Assembly (NCBI GenBank): GCA_963575745.1
Contig: CAUYUJ010018726.1
Location: 1-64,000 of the forward strand
Length of the DNA stretch: 64,000 nucleotides
Direction: 5' to 3'
Source of the DNA: Prorocentrum cordatum
Taxonomy: Eukaryota > Sar > Dinophyceae > Prorocentrales > Prorocentraceae
The notes under the pieces: model-generated
The model's input: the letters and a program-made list of their open reading frames with translations, nothing else
The model's database searches: none
What the model was told of the DNA's origin: nothing
Shown here: positions 42,170 to 53,994 of the stretch, piece after piece
Numbering within the stretch: the first letter of the stretch is position 1
Layout of the letters: each line of letters opens with the position of its first letter
Position numbers and translations under genes: made by a program

Positions 42170-43495
42170 GCCGCAAGGGGCTTCCCCGGGGCTCCCCGGC
42201 GGCGCAAATGGGGCTCCACATGGGGCCACGAAACGCTGTGCTGGGCGAGGGAGACGCATGCGGACTGCGCCACGGGGACCTTCGGCGGAGCTCCCTGTGG
42301 GGCCACGAAACGTGTGAGGGGCGTGCCGAAATGAATGGCGGGGACGCATGCGGACTGTGCCACTGGAGTCTTCGGCGGAGCTCCTATGGGGCCACGAAGC
42401 GTGTGAGGGGTGTGCCGAAATGAGTGGCGGGGGCGCGTGCGGACTGTGCCGCGGGGACCTTCGGCGGAGCTCCTATGAGGCCACGAATCCTGTGAGGGGT
42501 GTGCCGACATGAGTGGCGGGGACGGGGTGTGCCGAAATGAGTGGCGGGGGCGCATGCGGACTGTGCCACTGGGGCCTTCGACGGAGCTCCTATGGGGCCA
42601 CGAAGCGTGTGAGGGGTGTGCCGACATGAGTGGCCGGGGCGCATGCGGACTGTGCCACTGGGACCTTCGGCGGAGCCCTTATGGGGCCACGAAACGTGTG
42701 AGGGGTGCGCCGAAATGAATGGCGGGGACGCATGCGGACTGTGCCACTGGGGCCTTTGGCGGAGCTCCTATGGGGCCACGAAGCGTGTGAGGGGTGTGCC
42801 GACATGAGTGGCGGGGACGCATGCGGACTGCGCCGCTGGGGCCTTCGGTTGAACTTCGGCGGAGCCCTTATGGGGCCACGCAGCGCTGGGACCTTCGGTG
42901 GAGCTCCTTATGGGGCCGCGAAGCGTGTGAGGGGTGTGCCGAAATGAGTGGCGGGGGCGCATGCGGACTGTGCCACTGGGGCCTTCGGCGGAGCTCCTAT
43001 GGGGCCACGAAGCGTGTGAGGGGTGTGCCGACATGAGTGGCGGGGGCGCATGCGGACTGGCCATTGGGACCTTCGGCTGAGTTCCTATGGGGGCCGCGAA
43101 GCGTGTGAGGGGTGCGCCGTCATGAGTGGCGGGGGCGCATGCGGACTGTGCCACGGGGACCTTCGGCGGAGCTCCTATGGGGCCACGAAGCGCGTGAGGG
43201 GTGTGCCGAAATGAGTGGCGGGGGCGCATGCGGACTGTGCCATTTGGACATTCGGCGAAGCTCCTGTGGGGCCACGAAACGTGTGAGGGGCGTGCCGAGA
43301 TGAGTGGCGGGGGCGCATGCGGACTGTGCCACTGGGACCGTCGGCGGAGCTCTTATGGGGCCCCGACATGAGTGGCGGGGACGCATGCGGATTGTGCCAC
43401 TGGGACCTTCGGTTGAACTTCGGCGGAGCCCTTATGGGGCCACGAAGCGCTGGGACCTTTGGTGGAGCTCCTTATGGGGCAACGAAACATGTGGT
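42170..43495. repeat. 89-bp satellite, about 13 units
   Basis: GCATGCGGACTGTGCCACTG or close variants occur at 42256, 42346, 42435, 42552, 42641, 42730, 42819, 42959, 43048, 43137, 43226, 43315 and 43383. Most intervals are 89 bp; the 117 and 140 bp intervals hold partial unit duplications. Because 89 is not a multiple of 3, the open frames that run through it do not encode a periodic protein. Confidence 0.95.
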
Positions 43496-43499
43496 GATG

Positions 43500-43605
43500 T
43501 TAAAGATGCTGATGTTGATGATGATGATGATGATGATGATGGTGACGAGGATGATGATGATGATGGCGATGCTGATGATGATGATGATGATGATGATGAG
43601 GGGGT
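43500..43605. repeat. (GAT)n triplet tract
   Basis: GATGATGATG with GACGAG and GGCGATGCT interruptions, then a GGA-rich stretch to 43630. Confidence 0.95.
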
Positions 43606-44350
43606 GAGGGGGGAGGAAGGAGGAGGAGGAAACGCGGGGCACCGTCTCTTCAAAACGAGGACCCAACACCGCAGGGTGGTTGAGCAAAATATAAGACAAA
43701 CAATCCCTTCGTCCCCTCGCGGGCGCCCCCGACGAACTAACGACTGGGTGATGCGATATGATGCGATGCCGTCCGTAGTCGTTTCGGTTCGGTTATTGAG
43801 CGCAACCTTACTATGCCGCGCACGGTCGTCGGCAGACAACGATGGCGCTGCCAGTGTCGCCGGAGCAGTTGCGACGCAGGCCTGTCGCCCATGCATTCCC
43901 AGAGCGAGTTGCGCGGCGTCTTGCTCTGCGTCTTGGGAGACCAGGTGCGAGACCCCGAGTTGCATTGCAGACGACTTCGTTCACTACACAACGCGCGATT
44001 CGCCAAGCGTTGCAGGTGCAAGTTCCTATCGCATGAGCAGCAGTGGGCCAGACAGTTGCCGCTGCATCTGCCACGTAGATGATTGGATCCCTTTGCTCTG
44101 GCGCACGGGGACTTGGCTGTGTCTGCTGCAGAGCGGCCGGCGCTCAAGGGCACTACAGCGGCGCTTGCCAGGTGGATTCCCTCGAAACGTCGTAGCTGGC
44201 GAATCAAAAGAAACGTCGCGCGAGCACGCAACATCGCGAGGCTACCCAGACACATGTGTAGGAGCACGCTGGCGTTGCGGGTCCTACCAGTACTTTCTGC
44301 GGGAGCACCTCCTGCCGCGCAGTTTGTGAAGTTGTGGGGCACAATATGTA

Positions 44351-44764
44351 ATGGGACCGCGTTGCGTAGCGGTTTCCAAGATGTTGGCAAGAAACATAAA
44401 CTTCAACGAGTGGCTTGTTGCCTGGCTGAATCTATTCGGCGACGCGACCGAGAATGTCTCGGCCGCGCCACGAATATCGCAGCGTTTCGTGACGAGCGCC
44501 ACTCGCCTAGCGATCAGGTCCTACGCCTGCGACCCTTCCCTGAACGTGCTACATGGCCACCTCGGCATGCGAAAGCACTTCGGGACTGGTGCGGGCGCTG
44601 TCACGGCAGCGACATCAGACGTCATTCGACGAGCTGCGACGGCGAACGCCTGCGCTCCTCCGCGGAGAGCTCCTGGTTCAGAGCCCATGAGTAATCTTGA
44701 CGTTGGCATCCTGGCTAACAGCATGAAAACCTTGCGGATAGTATGCGTTGACTCCGCTTGCTGA
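44351..44764 (+). pseudogene. Coding-like segment, function unknown
   Basis: The frame reads MLARNINFNEWLVAWLNLFG, RFVTSATRLAIRSYACDPSL and MSNLDVGILANSMKTLRIVC. A neighbouring frame continues with ADEVASVRDMIDPVDWGAAL (44760-44820). The composition is that of a folded protein, unlike the repeat frames nearby. No family is recognised. The sequence between 43640 and 44350 is open on both strands and cannot be assigned. Confidence 0.32.
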
Positions 44765-44904
44765 CGAGGTGGCCTCAGTCAGAGACATGATCGACCCTGT
44801 GGATTGGGGCGCTGCGCTCGCGCCCAGCGTGGAGGCCCTTCTTCGGGGCAGAGCTCGCGGGGCACGCGGGACTTACCCAGGTCAAAACCTACAGCTAGCC
44901 ACGA

Positions 44905-45510
44905 CGATGGCGACGATGACAACGACGGCGACAAAGATGACCGGGACGACGACGACGACGATGACCCTCTTCCCTCTGCCTTCTGCTGATGCTACCATCG
45001 GTGCTGCTACTGCTGCTGCTTCCCGCCTGCTCCCTGTATCTTCGCGATCTGGCCCAGGATGCTGGGCAGACCATGGGGCGCCGATAAAACCATCAACGCG
45101 ATGGTGCAGTTGTTTCCATCGTTAGGAAGACCAGCCTGGTACAGAAAATCGACCACTCTCTGGTATCACGGATAGTGCTCACATCCAAGTGCGACGAGTT
45201 TGCCAGGGGGCTGACGAGGAGCAATTCTTCTTTGATGAGCCTCCACTCGGCCAAGCACCGGTTTGAGAGCTGCGCAGCGCACATGAGGAGGTGGGATGGA
45301 AATGCGGGAACTGGTCGTCATTCATCAGCAATGCCCCTGCGCCACTAATTGCCCCCCCCCCTCCTCCTCCTTCTGATCCCCCCCCTCTCTCGCCCCCCCC
45401 CCCTCCCCCCCTCCTTCTCATCCTCCTTGCCCCCCTCCATATCTCATCCTCCCTGACCCTCGATATCCTGAGCATTTGCTTGTCGGTCCTGAGTTGGCCT
45501 GAAGCCAGAA
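44905..45510. other. Gene-free stretch with ACG and C-rich tracts
   Basis: (GACGAC)n lies at 44907-44965 and CCCCCCTCCTCCTCC lies at 45350-45430. Nothing else was recognised. Confidence 0.5.
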
Positions 45511-46960
45511 ATGATGCATGTTAGAACGCTGATGGTGGCGACTGATTCCTGCGCTTGCGTAGGTGGGTTATCTGATTCGTCCCGCTGTGTCTTGCAGCGC
45601 GCGACCTGCCCATCCTTGGGGCGTCTGCGCACGCGGTTCATGGGGGTAGTCGCAACTTCCAAGGCAGTCTTCCTGGGCACGTTGGCAGACGCCGCCGACG
45701 ATGGACTGGAATTTGTTCGTCGAGCTGACGACTTCGACTAGCCGGATCCTGCGGAGATCAACGCTGAGGTGCACTGTTTTCCCATGCGGGTTCTGGCTCA
45801 TCAAATATTTTCTCGGCATTTGCTTTTCTGTCGAGGTTTTTGGGCGCAGGGGGCAGCTGTGCATGCGCGGCCAGAGCGCGCGCCCCACGCGCGTCTGGAA
45901 GGACTGCGCGAGCCTGCAATCGCGCGCAGTTTTTGTCCAGAAATGCCCGCGCAGGTCATCGAGCTGCATCAGGAAGACAAGATCACTGGCGCCCACTTCG
46001 TTCATGCTGAACACCCTGAAGAACAACCCAATCACACTGCCGCCTCACTGTGGGTGATCGGAACGGCGTGCCGGCTGCAATTATCCAGTCAAATTTGCAG
46101 CATATGGGGCGGCGGGCGAAGCCGTGTATTAATGTTGCCAAGGCGGAAGGATGATCCGGATTTCGAGCTGATGCAAAGCTTCTGCGCGCTGAGTTTGGGC
46201 ACGTTCACCAACCGCAAGCTCGCGACGCAGTCTCTATAATCACATGATAACCGAAAGCGTCGCACATCTAAGTTGGCGCGCTTATCAACTCGATGCTGAC
46301 TTGCTGGCTGCTCAGATAGACTCCCACTGGCGGACGGCAAAATGCTACATTGACGCAAAAATAGGTTCAATCATCGAGGCTTGGAAGTTAACTGTCCTGA
46401 AGTCGGATTCCATTGCGTCCAAGTGCAGCGGGCGCGGCAGCCTTGACAGTGCCGAGTTGAAGGCCTTGCTGCACCGCTTCAGTGCACTCGAGGCCTGCGC
46501 ATCACGAACTGAGCAGGACTGCAGTAAATGCAGTGGGTTTTTTGGAGACAGGCGCCCGCGCGGGGAAGAGCCCACATAATGCGACATCATCAAACTGGTT
46601 GTGGACCAGCCTCGAGACGAGCAGGGCCGCATAGGGCTGGCGCAGTGGACAGATGGAAAGGCATGGCGCGCAGGGGGCGCAACGGTGCTGCACCGACGGC
46701 CCGGCGTCAGAAGCGCAAGACGGATGTGCACAAGATCCTTGAGGCTGCTTTGCCTCAGAGTTCTCTCCTGAGGATCGAGAGCGCCGCTTCGACGGCCGGC
46801 GATGCTTGCTGAAAGCGCTATCAGAATGAGGCCGATTCCTAGGCCAAGAAGGCGGCGCAGCGCAAGTTTGAGGCGTATCTGCACAAGCATTCGACAGGCG
46901 AGGAGGTAGATGATGAACCGAACGTTAGGGCAGCTGCGACAGACTTTGGCCTGCATCCTA
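45511..46960 (+). pseudogene. Coding-like tract with several stops and frame changes, function unknown
   Basis: One frame runs from 45511 to 46239 with a single stop near 45739 (GLEFVRRADDFD, then DPAEINAEVHCFPMRVLAHQ, and VIELHQEDKITGAHFVHAEH). A second runs from 46244 with SVAHLSWRAYQLDADLLAAQ and IGSIIEAWKLTVLKSDSIAS, and past a stop at 46577 gives VVDQPRDEQGRIGLAQWTDG. A third frame (from 46690) gives KRKTDVHKILEAALPQSSLL and, past two stops, KKAAQRKFEAYLHKHSTGEE. All are on the + strand and in linear order. No domain is recognised. Confidence 0.35.
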
Positions 46961-48005
46961 GGTCCTAGGCGCCTCGCAGTGCAACGAGGAAATAGAGCGT
47001 TGGCTGTGGCACGTAAAGTAGCAGGAGGGCGGGTGCCTTCTCCGAGAGTCGCATGGGGCATTTTTTCCTACGGGGCTGCGACGGCAACGTCGCAGGACGA
47101 TGCTCTACGCGCTAGGCCTCAGGGCGTTGGCATTCACATAATTCGACAGCTTTCAGCAGCTAGCATTCTTGACATTTTTGTTGTGAACGATCCTGCGGAA
47201 CCAGGCAATCACATTGCTGCTGCAGCTGCGCTTCGAGGCGGCATACTACGCGCGCCTGAAGCACAGCTTTCTTCGAGCACTGGGCCTGTTGTATCGTGAA
47301 GCCCAGCAGTGGCAGTGCAACGTGAAATATGGCTGTCCGACAGATTTAAGGGTGCGAGCGCTGGTCTCGTAGATTTGATGGATGGGGATTCCTCGCGCCA
47401 CTTCTTCAGCAAGTGGTCTCTCTTCGGGTCTCCAGACGAATTCGACGGGCGAAAATTGAAGCTTCTAGGGGGGAAGCGCGATCGAGAGCGGTTGGTTTGA
47501 TGGCCAAGCTGGAGGCTGACATCTCCGGGCCAGCTTTGGCTGCAGATGTCGCCAGGCGCGCGTTTAATGGGGGGGGGGGTCGTTCAATTTGTCCGACGCT
47601 CGAACGCTTCGCGGTGCGCAGCAAGCTAGACGACAAGCAGCCGCATTTTCGTCCTGCGCCTCCCGGCCTCCTGCCCCCTGCTTGCTCGCCATCTCCTCCT
47701 CCCCTCCTCTCTCCTCTCCTCTCCTCTCCCCTCCCATCCCCTCCTCTCCTCTCCTCTCCTCTCCTCTCCTCTCCTCTCCTCTCCTCTGCTCTCCTCTCCT
47801 CCTCCCCCCCCCCTTCCTCCACTTCTCGCTCCTCCACCCCCTCCCACTCCTTCTTCGCCCCCGAGCGGGCCAGAGCTCGATCGCGCGAAGTTGCAGCGTC
47901 GCAAACTTGCCAGCTTTGAAAAGACAGAGCCCTCAACGCAGCTCAAACTTTCAAGATCTTGATTAGCCGCGCGCTCTGGGGCCACGAGGCCCGCCCTCAC
48001 GCGCC
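46961..48005. other. Gene-free stretch with a (CTCCT)n array
   Basis: CTCTCCTCTCCTCTCC runs from about 47690 to 47800. A G11 run lies at 47569. A short coding-like segment (MAKLEADISGPALAADVARR) is at about 47500-47565. Nothing else was recognised. Confidence 0.5.
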
Positions 48006-48008
48006 CCC

Positions 48009-49089
48009 ATGCGAGGTTCAATCGAGCAACCTCAATCAGATGAGAGCTCCAACGATGTTGAAAACCATGACACCCCTCAAAAGAGAGCCGATGAGGCTCA
48101 TAAGTTCCTTAAGCTACACGGATAAGGGGCGGCCCAGTCTGGCCCCCCTCGCCCCCGCCCTCATCCATGGCCATGTTTGGCTCGAGCTGGCAACCGACCT
48201 TTCCGCTGCAGCGCCTGCGGCCCCAGGTCACAGGCAACGCTGCGCCGCTGATGGCGTCGTCCACGACGCCCCCGACAGCTGCGCCTGCCGCGGATGTGCA
48301 GCAGCCGCTGACGGTCTGGGCGCATTTCAAGAACTTGCGCGTCAGGCACAAGATGGACGCGCCGATCGTGCACAACCAGACACCCGACGACCCTCTGTGT
48401 TTCTTCGTGGTCCAAGTCAACGAAGAGCTGTGCAACCGCTTCCACTGCTTCACGGCCGAGCACATTGCCGTTGCCCGGTGCTCAGGACCGCTCGGCGCCG
48501 AACGATCGCAACGCCGCCTCTCCACAACACTGATTGCGCAAAGTACACCCCTGGGTCATGGCACGGCAAGGCGACCCCAACTCTCACGACGACCTTGGCT
48601 CCTCGCACGACCGACCACCTAGGCTCCACTGGCGACTCCCACTGGAACTACCGCAGCGCCCGCGATTGCATTGCTGGCGACTTGCCTACAAGCCCCATCG
48701 ACGGCGTCTCCAAGGACAGCTGGCACAAGCTCGACGTGGATCGTCGCGACCTTCAACGCCGCGCCCGCCCCGGCGATGATCGCGCTATGGTTCAGGTCCT
48801 GACCTGCGCGGAGCCCTGCGACGAGTGGGCCGCTTTCGTGATCCCTGGCGGCAGCCCGACGGTCGTGGATCTCAAGCTGGGTGTCAAGGATGCGGTTCCG
48901 GACGACAGCATCACGACGCAGTGCGTCGTCATCTGCTTGAACGACGCTGGCGAACCAGGCAAGCCTTTGCCCGGCCACTATGCCATCTACGACGGCAAGT
49001 GGTACTGCGCAGTTGTCTACGACGAGCAGTGGGGCGTGGTCCACTTCGAGGGGGATATCCAGCGAGGCTTCGCCTGCGCGGTAGAATGA
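48009..49089 (+). pseudogene. Coding-like tract, function unknown
   Basis: Three frames in order: 48009-48125 (DESSNDVENHDTPQKRADEA), then 48125-48520 (WAHFKNLRVRHKMDAPIVHN and FFVVQVNEELCNRFHCFTAE), then about 48530-49089 (DEWAAFVIPGGSPTVVDLKL, PGKPLPGHYAIYDGKWYCAV, WGVVHFEGDIQRGFACAVE, ending at TGA). The last segment looks like a small beta-rich domain. The opposite strand is also open. No family is recognised; a host gene with introns or a decayed element are both possible. Confidence 0.4.
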
Positions 49090-49975
49090 GCGCACCGGCG
49101 CGCTCGCCCCAGCGCGCGCAAGAAGAGCTGGCGCGGCAGCGATGCCGTCGCCCCGAGGCCCCTGGACTCAACCCCGCCCCTCTTCCTCCTCCTCCGAAGA
49201 ACGTCAATGAAATGCCGCGGTCTAGGCTATAAGAGCCCCAGGGTTGATCTTCGTGAGACACGATATTTTCTCAAGTGTATGATGCACGAGATTTATCGCA
49301 CCAGCCAGATGCCGACGGTGTGTAATTTGTTTAGTGGCGCCGCTGTCAAGCGGATCTTCCACGTCCTCTGCCCGTTCGGCAAATCATTGTCAGTTGCATT
49401 TCACCCAGCGAGAAGGATTCCGAACCTCAGTTCGCCCATGGCTGTGTAGCCAAGAGAAGGCGAGAGACACCCACGATGATTCAACAATCTTTAGGCCGGC
49501 GCCTCCGCAGATTAGGTACCCCTGTCCTTCGTGAGCACAAGGATGCCACGAACGCCTTCGGCGGCACCTCGTTCCCCGCCCTGGGCCAGGCCGACGCTAG
49601 CGTCACGACGAGGGGCTCAGAGGCGCGTTTAGGAGAACATCGGTTTCGGCATGCAGCCGCGTGCTTCTCGGGGCCCGACGGGATCATCTACGCTAGGCCT
49701 CGCGCGGGGGCCCTCCAAGGGGGTCCATGGGCAGTCGAGGTCTTTACTGGGGGCATCGGGTGACATTTCAGGAAACCCAAGAACGTTACATGCAACAGGG
49801 TGACTACACTAGTACATGTTGCATCATCGACCTCCCCCACCTAGACACCAACCTCGAACTAGACCTCGCCTTCCATAGCGATGTCGACGGCGCTGCGAAG
49901 GTCCTGATCTCGGGGGGGGGGGGGGGGGGGGGGGGGGGAGGAGGAGGACGCGGGCGACGAACTAAGCGGTAAGTC
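49090..49975. other. Gene-free stretch ending in a 27-base G run
   Basis: No recognised gene. Uninterrupted G lies at 49912-49938, followed by GGAGGAGGA. A part of the second LINE may start within it (DYTSTCCIIDLPHLDTNLEL near 49800-49860) but the match is weak. Confidence 0.5.
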
Positions 49976-49979
49976 CACC

Positions 49980-52437
49980 ATGTATGAGTACATACTGAAC
50001 AAGTGCATGCTAGATCACAATTACGCACAGAACCCGACCAATAATGAAACCGCGGTTGCAGTCTTTGGTCCAGGAAGCAAGCATGTACGCCGTAGATTTC
50101 AGTCAGGCGAACTCCCTTCTGCTGGTGCTGTTAACGATCGCGCCCGCATGCTAGGAGGCCTGCTTCGTGCTGATACTATTTTCAACTCAGAGCTGCAGGC
50201 GTCTCGCGGCCATTGATTCAGGCTATGCTGCCATGGGCGGGTACTGGTACCAGCCCAACATCTCATTTGTGGAGAAGAGAGCAGTTTTTCTCAGCCGAGT
50301 GCCCGGCCCCTCTCTCTCAGGCATAGAGAGTTTCATTCCGACGGCCAAGCAGTTTGCGATTCTTGAGACCAGAGTGATGGGCTACGCAAGACGTGCCATG
50401 CAAGGAGCGGCGACATATCATCGCAACGATCATCCCGTCTCGTTGTCCAATATCCAGATATTTCGTCACTGGCGCTCCGCGCCGATTGAGTTGAGAGCAC
50501 GATCCCGCCGCGTCAAATGGCACCAGTCTTGGGTCAGAAATCCAGAGGGGCATATTTCGTAATGGGGAGCGCTCTTGGGGACCATGAGGGTTGAGATCCA
50601 CAATGGCCTCCACATCATTGATGACCATGGGGAGCTCAGTCAGGCCGCTTGTCCATGGGCTCAAAGATTCGTCAATGACATCAACGCGCTCGCGGACCTA
50701 GGTAACCAGGAGGCCGAGACGATAGATCTGTTCGACAGCCCCCCCCCTCCAGCTCTTCGAGGACCCGGGGTTCACCGAGTGGTTTGTGATGTTTGATCCT
50801 AGAAAAAGCAGGGCCCACTGGCTCAGTGTTAGTATTCCACCTCCTGGGCAACAGCAACACTCCCTCCCTCACCTACAAGCACAACCCGACGATAGCCAAG
50901 GCAATTATAGGTGCACTGTAAAAGGCTGTCCAGCATCGTTCGTGCCCTGGCGCCAGGTGTTGGCGCGCATGTATAACCGTCGCGGGTTTCGAATGATTGC
51001 ATCCCAGGCCGCGTTCGCCAATCAGTGTTTCGTTTGCCATTCGGCCTTCGAAAACCGGAACAGCAACTACAGGCGCGCGTCAGTTCATTCCGGACAGGCA
51101 TTTGCACGGCCTCTAGAAGCAGTGCCTAAGAGGTACGACAACATGAAGATGAGTTCACTTGCCCGCTGTGCCAGGCTCAAGTACACGATTCAAGTGCACT
51201 TCAACTCCATGCCCGTTCACACTTTCACGCGCTTCCATTGACAGGCGATGGAGGTGGAAGAGGCTCCAGAGTGGCTCCAGACGAAGTCCAATCGCAAGGC
51301 CGAGGTGGTTTCCGCAGCAGACTCAGGCCCCAAGGACTCCACGTTGGCCCGCCTCAAGGAAGATATCCAAGAGTAATCTCCCAGCGCAGGAGGACCACTG
51401 ACAGCGCTCATCGCGATCCTGGCCAGGCTCACTCTGAGCAACAGTCGCGACCTGGCGGAGCTTATCGGCGCCAACTATACTTGCGTTTTGCTCCCAAGCG
51501 GCGCTCCGATCATCAAGGCCCTCCGTCAAGCAGGCATCGACTACAGCGAAACGCGCGAGACCGATGGCGAGGACCACCAGAACGGGCCACTGTGACCCCA
51601 CATCTTGATGGCGATGGTGCACTACCTGATTCAATTGCCCGAGCTGTCCGAGTCGCAGAAAAAGTCCTCACCCCGTACTGGAACGCGGTGGCCAAAACCC
51701 AAGAGGGAGGCGTTGATGAACCTGCAGACGCACGTGAAGTACTTCAGGCCGCGTCACTGCCACTACAACAAGAAGTTTGACGGGCCGCAAACTTACAAGA
51801 TTCAGTTCATGCTGGCATCAGCGCAGCAGAGACTCACTGTGGGCCAGACGGGAACTACTCTCCACGAGGCGATCTGCCAGGTGATGATCGACCAGAAGGG
51901 CCAGTACAAGCCAGGCAACGCACCGAGGGCGGCGCTCGAGAGGGACGCCGAGATCCTCCTGCAGCGCATCGGCATCAGCAGCGACAGCATTGCCAAACAG
52001 GTGACCAGCAGCAAGGCTGCTGCCAGCAGTAGCCAGGGCAAGGGCAAACAGAAACTAGGGAACAACACCGAGGAGGAGATAGCCGCAGAGCTCGACGATT
52101 AAACCGCGCTGTTCTTGATGAGATTGCAGTCCCCCAGAGACTGATTGATATGCTCAGGAATGGACAGCTGAATGATGAGGCCCGGTCGCGTTTGCAGGCT
52201 AGACCGCCTGTTCCCATTCTCCGATACACAATGGGGAACCGTTGTTTTTTTTATTGTTCTCAGATGTTTCATCCGTTTGGGGCACCAGTCGAATTCGAAC
52301 TCAACATGGAACAGCTTTTAAGTCGGGCGTCTTGGGAGACTATCCCAACTGATATCCTTCTTTCCTCGGTTGAGTCCGCTTCCCTTTCCCGCTCCTGGTT
52401 CCGCCCTCCACCGCCCAGGACGCAGCAGAACATGTAG
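49980..52437 (+). pseudogene. 3' part of a second LINE ORF2, with in-frame stops
   Basis: The frame at 50167-50562 encodes GGYWYQPNISFVEKRAVFLS, LSGIESFIPTAKQFAILETR and WRSAPIELRARSRRVKWHQS, the linker after the reverse transcriptase in dinoflagellate LINEs, where an RRLRW-x-Q motif is typical. The same frame continues past TAA 50560 with PWAQRFVNDINALADLGNQE. A shift near 50770 then gives a Cys-rich end: CTVKGCPASFVPW, ANQCFVCHSAFENRN. This second frame continues to 52102 past stops at 51239, 51374 and 51592 (ILARLTLSNSRDLAELIGAN, HVKYFRPRHCHYNKKFDGPQ, and a Lys/Ser-rich end). One more shift gives a last part to 52437. The catalytic reverse transcriptase part is absent. It differs from the first LINE. 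Confidence 0.6.
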
Positions 52438-52727
52438 AGAATGCCCCCGAATCCTCAGGGGCCTGACAGTTTGTGTTCAGATTGTGACGGCCTCACAACT
52501 CGTCAAATTTGTTATGCAGGGGACTGGTGCTTCTGGAGGGCGGTTTAGGTTTCCCCGACGGACCGTCCCTCCTTAAGCCAGTGGAGTCCCCCAGCGAAAC
52601 CGCTGGTAGGCGCCTCCATATGCGCAGCACGGAGCCGATTTCACGATTTCATGTTGCTAATTCTTCCCGCCGAAGGTGGGAAGAACCATCTGACAAAGAC
52701 CTTGGATCGCAAGTGGTTGTCTGTCTG

Positions 52728-52970
52728 TCCTCCTCTTCCTCCTCCTCCTCCTACCCCCCCGCCTCCTCCTCCCCCTCCCCCTCCTCCTTCTCCTCCTCGT
52801 CCACTCCTCCTCCCCTCATCCTCCTCCTCTTCCTCCTCCTCCTCCTCCTCCTCCTCGTCGTTCTCTTCCTCCTCCTCCTCCTCCTCCTCCTCCTCCTCCT
52901 CCTCGTCCTCTCCTGCTAACTCCTCCTCCTCTCCTGCTAACTCCTCCTCCTCCTCCTCCGCCGCCGCCGC
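52728..52970. repeat. (TCC)n triplet array
   Basis: CCTCCTCCTC with TCGTCG and TGCTAAC interruptions; poly-Ser, poly-Leu and poly-Glu frames are artefacts. The 290 bases before it hold no recognised gene. Confidence 0.95.
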
Positions 52971-53039
52971 CTGCGCCCCTCCCCGTTTCGCGCGCCTCGG
53001 CCTGCGGTGGGCCCCAGAAGTGAGGCGGGGGGGGAGAAG

Positions 53040-53343
53040 GAAAGAGGATGGGGGCGACGATGATGAGGACGACGAGGAAAAGGAGGACGACGAGGAGATG
53101 AGGACGAGGGGAGAAGGAGGACGGGGATAGGAGTAGGACGAGGATATGAGCAGGACGAGACGAGGAGGAGGACGATGATGATGACAGTGGCGACGAGGAA
53201 GTGAAGAACCAAGATGAGCAGGAAGAGGATGAGGACGACGACGAAGAAGAGAAGGAAGACGACGAGGAAACGACTTGCCATTCGGTTCAAACATACTTCG
53301 GTTGGAAGGTTACCTGGGCACTTCAGAAATTCGGATTGCCCAG

Positions 53344-53383
<40 letters not shown>

Positions 53384-53390
53384 AAGCGTA
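53040..53390. repeat. (GAC/GAG)n tract and (GA)n microsatellite
   Basis: GACGACGAGG words lie at 53055-53275 and a GA run at 53344-53386. About 70 bases of complex DNA separate them. Confidence 0.9.
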
Positions 53391-53643
53391 TTCATCAGTC
53401 TGGCAAGAGACTGCCCTGGAAGCTGGATGCACAGTTGGCCCAAGCATTCCTGAATACAGCTGTTGCCTAAAAAGATTATGTACGCCGCCTTTGTCGTCAT
53501 CATCAGCATCATCACCATCAAGTTCACCATCGTCAGCGTCGCGCCTATATGGTCAGCGCCATTGCGTATACCACCTACAACAGTTTCATCTTCATTATCC
53601 TGTTTGCATATTTGCGTCGCGTTCGTTCTGGAACAGAACGGTC

Positions 53644-53664
53644 AGGGTTTAGGGTTTAAGGTTT
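53644..53664 (+). repeat. Three telomere-like heptamers (TTTAGGG type)
   Basis: AGGGTTT, AGGGTTT and AAGGTTT follow one another. TTTAGGG is the telomere repeat reported for dinoflagellates. Three copies are too few to be a telomere, so this is at most an interstitial remnant. Confidence 0.5.
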
Positions 53665-53689
53665 GTTCACGCGGGTTCTCGCAACTTCA

Positions 53690-53994
53690 GGAGCGCGTCT
53701 CTCCTGGAGGCCTCCTGGGGCGCCTCTCAGAGGCAGAGGCGCCCCAGGGAGCCTCTGAACGGCGCCCCAGGAGACCTCTGAGATGCGCCATGATGCGCCC
53801 CAGGAGAGCCGCGAGAAGACACCCAGGGGCTTCCGAGAGGCGCCGCAGGCGGCCTTTGAGAGGCCACCCAGGACCTCCCAGGAGGCCTTTTGGAGGCGCC
53901 CCAGGAAGCCTCTTGGAGGCTCCCCAAGAGGTTTCTCATTCCCCCCCCAGGAGGCTTCTGATTCCCCCCCCGCCCCAAGCGGCCTCTGGTCCAC
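53690..53994. repeat. GGCGCCCCAGG-rich block with a perfect hairpin
   Basis: Words such as AGGCGCCCCAGG and GGCCTCTGAG alternate with their complements. Perfect 14-base arms lie at 53714-53727 and 53735-53748. The same vocabulary occurs at 24180-24330 next to the first palindromic array. Confidence 0.8.

Noticed and set aside
42118-43386. Overlapping proteins rich in P, H, S on the - strand and G, A, C on the + strand
   Set aside because: They lie in the 89-bp satellite. The period is not divisible by three and the frames overlap without a conserved motif.
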